A stretch of 64,000 nt of DNA from Halictus rubicundus (Eukaryota > Arthropoda > Insecta > Hymenoptera > Halictidae), in assembly GCF_050948215.1 (NCBI RefSeq), contig NW_027488834.1:62001-126000 (forward strand), read 5' to 3'. Of this stretch, positions 53,218 to 63,349 are shown piece after piece. The notes beneath the pieces were generated by a model. It was not told the DNA's origin and ran no database searches. It saw only the letters and a list, made by a program, of their open reading frames with translations. Every line of letters starts with the position of its first letter. Position 1 is the first letter of the stretch. The position numbers and the translations under genes were made by a program.

Positions 53218-53325
53218 AGAGAGTAGGAACGGATAGATGATATTACGAGGATAGAGGATAGGATATGATAGAGTATACGATATTATAGAGGGTAGGATAG
53301 GATAGAGCATAGGATAGGTGATTGG
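53218..53325 (+). repeat. Island B, 17-bp internal deletion
   Basis: 108 bp: the same 17-bp 5' block is missing as in the A copy at 24,036. Confidence 0.89.
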
Positions 53326-53657
53326 ATAGGATAGGATAGAAGATAGGATAGGATAGAGGATAGGATAGGATAGAGGATAGGACAGGGGATTTGATAGGAT
53401 TGAGGATAGGATAGGATAGAGGATTGGATAGGATAGAGGATAGGATAGGATAGAGGATAGGATAGGATAGAGGATAGTATAGGATAGAGGATAGGATAGG
53501 ATATAGGATAGGATAGGATAGAGGATAGGATAGGATAGAGGATAGGATAGGATAGAGGATAGGATAGACGATAGGATAGGATAGAGGATACGACAGGATA
53601 GAGGATAGGATAGGGGATTTGATAGGATAGATGATAGCTTAGGATAGAGGATAGGAT

Positions 53658-53781
53658 AGAGAATAGGTTAGGATAGAGAGTAGGAACGGATAGATGATAT
53701 TATAGGATAGAGGATAGGATATGATAGAGTATACGATATTATAGTGGGTAGGATAGGATAGAGCATAGGTTAGGGGATTGG
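53658..53781 (+). repeat. 124-bp island, A
   Basis: Consensus A copy among B copies; followed by two GGCTAGG monomers. Confidence 0.9.
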
Positions 53782-53999
53782 ATAGGATAGGATAGAGGAT
53801 AGGCTAGGATAGAGGATAGGCTAGGATAGAGGATAGGATAGAGGATAGGATAGGATAGAGGATTGGATAGAGGATAGGATAGGATAGAGGATATTATAGG
53901 ATAGAGGATATGATAGGATAGAGGATAGGATAGGATAGAGGATTGGATAGGATAGAGGATAGGATAGACGATAGGATATGATAGAGGATAGGATAGGAT

Positions 54000-55550
54000 A
54001 GAGGATAGGATAGGATAGAGGATAGGATAGGATAGAGGATAGGATAGGATAGAGGATAGGATAGGATAGAGGATAGGATAGGATAGAGGATAGGATAGGA
54101 TAGAGGATAGGATGGGATAGAGGATAGGATCGGATAGAGGATAGAGGATCGGAAAGAGGATAGGATAGGATAGAGGATAGGATAGGATAGAGGATAGGAT
54201 AGGATAGAAGATAGGATAGGATTGAGGATAGATGATAGGATAGGATAGAGGATTGGATAGGATAGAGGATAGGATAGGATAGAGGATAGGATAGTATAGA
54301 CGATAGGATAGGATAGAGGATAGGATAGGATAGAGGATTGAGGATAGGATAGGGTAGAGGATAGGATAGGATAGAGGATAGGATAGGATAGAGGATAGGA
54401 TAGTATAGACGATAGGATAGGATAGAGGATAGGATAGGATAGAGGATAGAGGATAGAGGATAGGATAGGATAGGATATAGGATAGGATAGGATAGAGGAT
54501 AGGATAGGATAGAGGATAGGATAGGATAGAGGATAGGATAGGATAGAGGATAGGATAGGATACAGGATAGGATAGGGGATTTGATAGGATAGAGGATAGG
54601 ATAGTATAGAGGATAGGATAGGATAGATGATAGGATAGGGGATAGGATAGGATAGAGGATAGGATAGGATAGAGGATAGGACAGGGGATTTGATAGGATT
54701 GAGGATAGGATAGGATAGAGGATAGGATAGACGATAGGATAGGATAGAGCATAGGATAGGATAGAGGATAGGATAGGATAGAGGATAGGATAGGATAGAG
54801 GATAGAGGATAGGATAGGATAGAGGATAGGATAGGATAGATGATAGGATAGGATAGAGGATAGGACAGGGGATTTGATAGGATTGAGGATAGGATAGGAT
54901 AGAGGATAGGATAGACGATAGGATAGGATAGAGCATAGGATAGGATAGAGGATAGGATAGGATAGAGGATAGGATAGTATAGAGGATAGGATAGGATAGA
55001 GGATAGGATAGGATAGAGGATAGGATAGGATAGACTATAGGATAGGTTAGAGGATAGGATAGGATAGATGATAGGATAGGGTAGAGGATAGGATAGACGA
55101 TAGGATAGGATAGAGCATAGGATAGGATAGAGGATAGGATAGGATAGAGGATAGGATAGGATAGAGGATAGAGGATAGGATAGGATAGAGGATAGGATAG
55201 GATAGATGATAGGATAGGATAGAGGATAGGATAGACGATAGGATAGGATAGAGCATAGGATAGGATAGAGGATAGTATAGGATAGAGGACAGGATAGGGG
55301 ATTTGATAGGATAGAGGATAGGATAGGATAGAAGATTGGATAGGATAGAGGATAGGATAGGATAGAGGATAGGATAGGATAGAGGATAGGATAGGATAGA
55401 CTATAGGATAGGTTAGAGGATAGGATAGGATAGATGATAGGATAGGGTAGAGGATAGGATAGACGATAGGATAGGATAGAGCATAGGATAGGATAGAGGA
55501 TAGGATAGGATAGAGGATAGGATAGGATAGAGGATAGAGGATAGGATAGG
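54000..55550 (+). repeat. 1.5-kb segment repeated at +7,653 bp, copy 1
   Basis: GGATCGG (54,131/61,784), GAGCAT ending 54,752/62,405 and 54,936/62,589, GAAGATTGG (55,331/62,984) and GACTATAGG (55,399/63,052) all pair at exactly 7,653 bp. Confidence 0.85.
54971..55336 (+). repeat. 366-bp tandem duplication, copy 1
   Basis: GACTATAGG (55,033/55,399) and the GAGCAT ending at 55,256/55,622 repeat at exactly 366 bp. Together with the next 366 bp this forms a direct tandem pair. Confidence 0.85.
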
Positions 55551-55702
55551 ATAGAGGATAGGATAGGATAGATGATAGGATAGGATAGAGGATAGGATAG
55601 ACGATAGGATAGGATAGAGCATAGGATAGGATAGAGGATAGTATAGGATAGAGGACAGGATAGGGGATTTGATAGGATAGAGGATAGGATAGGATAGAAG
55701 AT
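55337..55702 (+). repeat. 366-bp tandem duplication, copy 2
   Basis: Abuts copy 1. The match ends where GAAGATAGG at about 55,697 replaces GAAGATTGG at 55,331. Confidence 0.85.
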
Positions 55703-55811
55703 AGGATAGGATAGAGGATACGACAGGATAGAGGATAGGATAGGGGATTTGATAGGATAGATGATAGGGTAGGATAGAGGATAGGATAGAGGATAGGATA
55801 GACGATAAGAT

Positions 55812-55936
55812 AGAGAATAGGTTAGGATAGAGAGTAGGAACGGATAGATGATATTACGAGGATAGAGGATAGGATATGAAGGAGTATACGATATTATAGA
55901 GGGTAGGATAGGATAGAGCATAGGATAGGTGATTGG
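55812..55936 (+). repeat. 125-bp island, B, TATGAAGG form
   Basis: Copy of 52,168 at +3,644 bp. Confidence 0.9.
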
Positions 55937-56878
55937 ATAGGATAGGATAGAAGATAGGATAGGATAGAGGATAGGATAGGATAGAGGATAGGATAGGATA
56001 GAGGATAGGACAGGGGATTTGATAGGATTGAGGATAGGATAGGATAGAGGATAGGATAGACGATAGGATAGGATAGAGCATAGGATAGGATAGAGGATAG
56101 GATAGGATAGAGGATAGGATAGTATAGAGGATAGGATAGGATAGAGGATAGGATATGATAGAGGATAGGATAGGATAGAGGATAGAGGATAGAGGATAGG
56201 ATAGGATAGAGGATAGGATAGGATAGATGATAGGATAGGATAGAGGATAGGATAGACGATAGGATAGGATAGAGCATAGGATAGGATAGAGGATAGGATA
56301 GGATAGAGGACAGGATAGGATAGAGGATTGGATAGGATACAGGAAAGGATAGGATTGAGGATAGATGATAGTATAGGATAGAGGATTGGATAGGATAGAG
56401 GATAGGATAGGATAGAGGATAGGATAGTATAGACGATAGGATAGGATAGAGGATAGGATAGGATAGAGGATTGAGGATAGGATAGGATAGAGGATAGGAT
56501 AGGATAGAGGATAGGATAGGATAGAGGATAGGATAGGATAGAGGATAGGATAGGATAGAGGATAGGATAGGATAGAGGATAGGATAGGATAGAGGATAGA
56601 GGATAGGATAGGATATAGGATAGGATAGGATAGAGGATAGGATAGGATAGAGGATAGGATAGGATAGAGGATAGAATAGGATAGAGGATAGGATAGGATA
56701 GAGGATAGGATAGGATAGAGGATAGGATAGGGGATTTGATAGGATAGAGGATAGGATAGGATAGAAGATAGGATAGGATAGAGGATACGACAGGATAGAG
56801 GATAGGATAGGGGATTTGATAGGATAGATGATAGGGTAGGATAGAGGATAGGATAGAGGATAGGATAGAGGATAAGAT

Positions 56879-56986
56879 AGAGAGTAGGAACGGATAGATG
56901 ATATTACGAGGATAGAGGATAGGATATGATAGAGTATACGATATTATAGAGGGTAGGATAGGATAGAGCATAGGATAGGTGATTGG
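56879..56986 (+). repeat. Island B, 17-bp internal deletion
   Basis: Copy of 53,218 at +3,661 bp. Confidence 0.89.
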
Positions 56987-57239
56987 ATAGGATAGGATAG
57001 AAGATAGGATAGGATAGAGGATAGGATAGGATAGAGGATAGGACAGGGGATTTGATAGGTTTGAGGATAGGATAGGATAGAGGATTGGATAGGATAGAGG
57101 ATAGGATAGGATAGAGGATAGGATAGGATAGAGGATAGTATAGGATAGAGGATAGGATAGGATATAGGATAGGATAGGATAGAGGATAGGATAGGATAGA
57201 GGATAGGATAGGATAGAGGATAGGATAGACGATAGGATA

Positions 57240-57890
57240 GGATAGAGGATACGACAGGATAGAGGATAGGATAGGGGATTTGATAGGATAGATGATAGCT
57301 TAGGATAGAGGATAGGATAGAGAATAGGTTAGGATAGAGAGTAGGAACGGATAGATGATATTATAGGATAGAGGATAGGATATGATAGAGTATACGATAT
57401 TATAGTGGGTAGGATAGGATAGAGCATAGGTTAGGGGATTGGATAGGATAGGATAGAGGATAGGCTAGGATAGAGGATAGGATAGAGGATAGGATAGGAT
57501 AGAGGATTGGATAGAGGATAGGATAGGATAGAGGATATTATAGGATAGAGGATATGATAGGATAGAGGATAGGATAGGATAGAGGATTGGATAGGATAGA
57601 GGATAGGATAGACGATAGGATAGGATAGAGGACAGGATAGGATAGAGGATAGGATAGGATAGAGGATAGGATAGGATAGAGGATAGGATAGGATAGAGGA
57701 TAGGATAGGATAGAGGATAGGATAGGATAGAGGATAGGATGGGATAGAGGATAGGATCGGATAGAGGATAGAGGATCGGAAAGAGGATAGGATAGGATAG
57801 AGGATAGGATAGGATAGAGGATAGGATAGGATAGAAGATAGGATAGGATTGAGGATAGATGATAGGATAGGATAGAGGATTGGATAGGAT
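57240..57890 (+). repeat. Segment repeated at +6,110 bp, copy 1
   Basis: The island CAT at 57,425-57,427 pairs with 63,535-63,537, and 57,851-57,890 pairs with the last 40 bases of the window, all at 6,110 bp. The copy therefore probably continues past the window edge. Confidence 0.85.
57319..57442 (+). repeat. 124-bp island, A
   Basis: Copy of 53,658 at +3,661 bp. Confidence 0.9.
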
Positions 57891-58328
57891 AGAGGATAGG
57901 ATAGGATAGAGGATAGGATAGTATAGACGATAGGATAGGATAGAGGATAGGATAGGATAGAGGATTGAGGATAGGATAGGATAGAGGATAGGATAGGATA
58001 GAGGATAGGATAGGATAGAGGATAGGATAGTATAGACGATAGGATAGGATAGAGGATAGGATAGGATAGAGGATAGAGGATAGAGGATAGAGGATAGGAT
58101 AGGATAGGATATAGGATAGGATAGGATAGAGGATAGGATAGGATAGAGGATAGGATAGGATAGAGGATAGGATAGGATAGAGGATAGGATAGGATACAGG
58201 ATAGGATAGGGGATTTGATAGGATAGAGGATAGGATAGTATAGAGGATAGGATAGGATAGATGATAGGATAGGGGATTTGATAGGATAGATGATAGCTTA
58301 GGATAGAGGATAGGATAGAGGATAGGAT

Positions 58329-58455
58329 AGAGAATAGGTTAGGATAGAGAGTAGGAACGGATAGATGATATTATTATGGTATAGAGGATAGGATATGATA
58401 GAGTATACGATATTATAGTGGGTAGGATAGGATAGAGCATAGGTTAGGGGATTGG
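58329..58455 (+). repeat. 127-bp island, A, ATTATTATGG form
   Basis: GATATTATTATGGTATAG in place of GATATTATAGGATAG (+3 bp); shared only with 61,245. Confidence 0.9.
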
Positions 58456-59298
58456 ATAGGATAGGATAGAGGATAGGATAGCATAGAGGATATTATAGGA
58501 TAGAGGATATGATAGGATAGAGGATAGGATAGGATAGAGGATAGGATAGGATAGAGGATAGGATAGGATAGAGGATAGGATAGGATAGAGGAAAGGATAG
58601 GATAGAGGATAGGATGGGATAGAGGATAGGATCGGATAGAGGATAGAGGATCGGATAGGATAGAGGATAGGATAGGATAGAGAATAGGATAGGATAGAGG
58701 ATAGGATAGGATAGTGGATAGGATAGGATAGAGGATTGGATAGGATAGAGGATAGATGATAGGATAAGATAGAGGATTGGATAGGATACAGGATAGGATA
58801 GGATAGAGGATAGGATAGGGGATTTGATAGGATAGAGGATAGGATAGGATAGAAGATTGGATAGGATAGAGGATAGGATAGGATAGAGGATAGGATAGGA
58901 TAGACTATAGGATAGGTTAGAGGATAGGATAGGATAGATGATAGGATAGGATAGAGGATAGGATAGACGATAGGATAGGATAGAGCATAGGATAGGATAG
59001 AGGATAGGATAGGATAGAGGATAGAGGATAGGATAGGATAGAGGATAGGATAGGATAGATGATAGGATAGGATAGAGGATAGGATAGACGATAGGATAGG
59101 ATAGAGCATAGGATAGGATAGAGGATAGGATAGGATAGAGGACAGGATAGGGGATTTGATAGGATAGAGGATAGGATAGGATAGAAGATAGGATAGGATA
59201 GAGGATACGACAGGATAGAGGATAGGATAGGGGATTTGATAGGATAGATGATAGGGTAGGATAGAGGATAGGATAGAGGATAGGATAGACGATAAGAT

Positions 59299-59423
59299 AG
59301 AGAATAGGTTAGGATAGAGAGTAGGAACGGATAGATGATATTACGAGGATAGAGGATAGGATATGATAGAGTATACGATATTATAGAGGGTAGGATAGGA
59401 TAGAGCATAGGATAGGTGATTGG
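59299..59423 (+). repeat. 125-bp island, B
   Basis: Standard B copy. Confidence 0.9.
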
Positions 59424-60484
59424 ATAGGATAGGATAGAAGATAGGATAGGATAGAGGATAGGATAGCATAGAGGATATTATAGGATAGAGGATATGATAG
59501 GATAGAGGATAGGATAGGATAGAGGATTGGATAGGATAGAGGATAGGATAGACGATAGGATAGAGGATAGGATAGGATAGAGGATAGGATAGGATAGAGG
59601 ATAGGATAGGATAGAGGATAGGATAGGATAGAGGATAGGATAGGATAGAGGAAAGGATAGGATAGAGGATAGGATGGGATAGAGGATAGGATCGGATAGA
59701 GGATAGAGGATCGGATAGGATAGAGGATAGGATAGGATAGAGGATAGGATAGGATAGAGAATAGGATAGGATAGAGGATAGGATAGGATAGTGGATAGGA
59801 TAGGATAGAGGATTGGATAGGATAGAGGATAGATGATAGGATAAGATAGAGGATTGGATAGGATACAGGATAGGATAGGATAGAGGATAGGATAGGGGAT
59901 TTGATAGGATAGAGGATAGGATAGGATAGAAGATTGGATAGGATAGAGGATAGGATAGGATAGAGGATAGGATAGGATAGAGGATAGGATAGGATAGAGG
60001 ATAGGATAGGATAGACTATAGGATAGGTTAGAGGATAGGATAGGATAGATGATAGGATAGGATAGAGGATAGGATAGACGATAGGATAGGATAGAGCATA
60101 GGATAGGATAGAGGATAGGATAGGATAGAGGATAGAGGATAGGATAGGATAGAGGATAGGATAGGATAGATGATAGGATAGGATAGAGGATAGGATAGGA
60201 TAGAGGATAGAGGATAGGATAGGATAGAGGATAGGATAGGATAGATGATAGGATAGGATAGAGGATAGGATAGACGATAGGATAGGATAGAGTATAGGAT
60301 AGGATAGAGGATAGGATAGGATAGAGGACAGGATAGGGGATTTGATAGGATAGGGGATAGGATAGGATAGAAGATAGGATAGGATAGAGGATACGACAGG
60401 ATAGAGGATAGGATAGGGGATTTGATAGGATAGATGATAGGGTAGGATAGAGGATAGGATAGAGGATAGGATAGACGATAAGAT

Positions 60485-60609
60485 AGAGAATAGGTTAGGA
60501 TAGAGAGTAGGAACGGATAGATGATATTACGAGGATAGAGGATAGGATATGATAGAGTATACGATATTATAGAGGGTAGGATAGGATAGAGCATAGGATA
60601 GGTGATTGG
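60485..60609 (+). repeat. 125-bp island, B
   Basis: Last B copy, 1,186 bp after the previous one. A further GAGCATAGGATAGGTGATTGG-like tail alone follows at about 60,749-60,769. Confidence 0.9.
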
Positions 60610-61244
60610 ATAGGATAGGATAGAAGATAGGATAGGATAGAGGATAGGATAGGATAGAGGATAGGATAGGATAGAGGATAGGACAGGGGATTTGATAGGA
60701 TTGAGGATAGGATAGGATAGAGGATAGGATAGACGATAGGATAGGATAGAGCATAGGATAGGTGATTGGATAGGATAGGATAGAAGATAGGATAGGATAG
60801 AGGATAGGATAGGATAGAGGATAGGATAGGATAGAGGATAGGACAGGGGATTTGATAGGATAGAGGATAGGATAGGACAGCGGATTGGATAGGATAGAGG
60901 ATAGGATAGGATAGAGGATAGGATAGGATAGAGGATAGTATAGGATAGAGGATAGGATAGGATATAGGATAGGATAGGATAGAGGATAGGATAGGGGATT
61001 TGATTGGATAGAGGATAGGATAGGATAGAAGATTGGATAGGATAGAGGATACGACAGGATAGAGGATAGGATAGGATAGAGGATAGGATAGGATAGAGGA
61101 TAGGATAGGATAGATGATAGGATAGGATAGAGGATAGGATAGACGATAGGATAGGATAGAGGATACGACAGGATAGAGGATAGGATAGGGGATTTGATAG
61201 GATAGATGATAGCTTAGGATAGAGGATAGGATAGAGGATAGGAT

Positions 61245-61371
61245 AGAGAATAGGTTAGGATAGAGAGTAGGAACGGATAGATGATATTATTATGGTATAG
61301 AGGATAGGATATGATAGAGTATACGATATTATAGTGGGTAGGATAGGATAGAGCATAGGTTAGGGGATTGG
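61245..61371 (+). repeat. 127-bp island, A, ATTATTATGG form
   Basis: Sister of 58,329. Confidence 0.9.
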
Positions 61372-61652
61372 ATAGGATAGGATAGAGGATAGGATAGGAT
61401 AGAGGATATTATAGGATAGAGGATATGATAGGATAGAGGATAGGATAGGATAGAGGATTGGATAGGATAGAGGATAGGATAGACGATAGGATAGACGATA
61501 GGATAGGATAGAGGATAGGATAGGATAGAGGATAGGATAGGATAGAGGATAGGATAGGATAGAGGATATTATAGAATAGAGGATATGATAGGATAGAGGA
61601 TAGGATAGGATAGAGGATTGGATAGGATAGAGGATAGGATAGACGATAGGAT

Positions 61653-63203
61653 AGACGATAGGATAGGATAGAGGATAGGATAGGATAGAGGATAGGATAG
61701 GATAGAGGATAGGATAGGATAGAGGATAGGATAGGATAGAGGATAGGATAGGATAGAGGATAGGATGGGATAGAGGATAGGATCGGATAGAGGATAGAGG
61801 ATCGGAAAGAGGATAGGATAGGATAGAGGATAGGATAGGATAGAGGATAGGATAGGATAGAAGATAGGATAGGATTGAGGATAGATGATAGGATAGGATA
61901 GAGGATTGGATAGGATAGAGGATAGGATAGGATAGAGGATAGGATAGTATAGACGATAGGATAGGATAGAGGATAGGATAGGATAGAGGATTGAGGATAG
62001 GATAGGGTAGAGGATAGGATAGGATAGAGGATAGGATAGGATAGAGGATAGGATAGTATAGACGATAGGATAGGATAGAGGATAGGATAGGATAGAGGAT
62101 AGAGGATAGAGGATAGGATAGGATAGGATATAGGATAGGATAGGATAGAGGATAGGATAGGATAGAGGATAGGATAGGATAGAGGATAGGATAGGATAGA
62201 GGATAGGATAGGATACAGGATAGGATAGGGGATTTGATAGGATAGAGGATAGGATAGTATAGAGGATAGGATAGGATAGATGATAGGATAGGGGATAGGA
62301 TAGGATAGAGGATAGGATAGGATAGAGGATAGGACAGGGGATTTGATAGGATTGAGGATAGGATAGGATAGAGGATAGGATAGACGATAGGATAGGATAG
62401 AGCATAGGATAGGATAGAGGATAGGATAGGATAGAGGATAGGATAGGATAGAGGATAGAGGATAGGATAGGATAGAGGATAGGATAGGATAGATGATAGG
62501 ATAGGATAGAGGATAGGACAGGGGATTTGATAGGATTGAGGATAGGATAGGATAGAGGATAGGATAGACGATAGGATAGGATAGAGCATAGGATAGGATA
62601 GAGGATAGGATAGGATAGAGGATAGGATAGTATAGAGGATAGGATAGGATAGAGGATAGGATAGGATAGAGGATAGGATAGGATAGACTATAGGATAGGT
62701 TAGAGGATAGGATAGGATAGATGATAGGATAGGGTAGAGGATAGGATAGACGATAGGATAGGATAGAGCATAGGATAGGATAGAGGATAGGATAGGATAG
62801 AGGATAGGATAGGATAGAGGATAGAGGATAGGATAGGATAGAGGATAGGATAGGATAGATGATAGGATAGGATAGAGGATAGGATAGACGATAGGATAGG
62901 ATAGAGCATAGGATAGGATAGAGGATAGTATAGGATAGAGGACAGGATAGGGGATTTGATAGGATAGAGGATAGGATAGGATAGAAGATTGGATAGGATA
63001 GAGGATAGGATAGGATAGAGGATAGGATAGGATAGAGGATAGGATAGGATAGACTATAGGATAGGTTAGAGGATAGGATAGGATAGATGATAGGATAGGG
63101 TAGAGGATAGGATAGACGATAGGATAGGATAGAGCATAGGATAGGATAGAGGATAGGATAGGATAGAGGATAGGATAGGATAGAGGATAGAGGATAGGAT
63201 AGG
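61653..63203 (+). repeat. 1.5-kb segment repeated at -7,653 bp, copy 2
   Basis: Counterpart of 54,000-55,550. The match weakens after about 63,200, where GGATTGG appears in place of the expected variant. Confidence 0.83.
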
Positions 63204-63349
63204 ATAGAGGATTGGATAGGATAGAGGATAGGATAGACGATAGGATAGGATAGAGGACAGGATAGGATAGAGGATAGGATAGGATAGAGGATAGGATAGG
63301 ATAGAGGATAGGATAGGATAGAGGATAGGATAGGATAGAGGATAGGATA

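Larger units (their letters stand above)
51645..54640 (+). repeat. 3.0-kb segment duplicated about 3.65 kb downstream, copy 1
   Basis: Offset to copy 2 starts at 3,644 bp (GAAGATTGG, TATGAAGGAG, GAGCAT at 52,277/55,921). It becomes 3,661 between 52,633 and 53,310, returns to 3,644 after an extra 17-bp GGCTAGG monomer at about 53,820, and is 3,637 near GGATCGG (54,131/57,768). Confidence 0.82.
55290..58275 (+). repeat. 3.0-kb segment duplicated about 3.65 kb upstream, copy 2
   Basis: Counterpart of 51,645-54,640. The match ends where GGGGATTTG near 58,272 replaces GGGGATAGG at about 54,637. Both copies carry the B then B(-17) then A island series in the same order. Confidence 0.82.
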
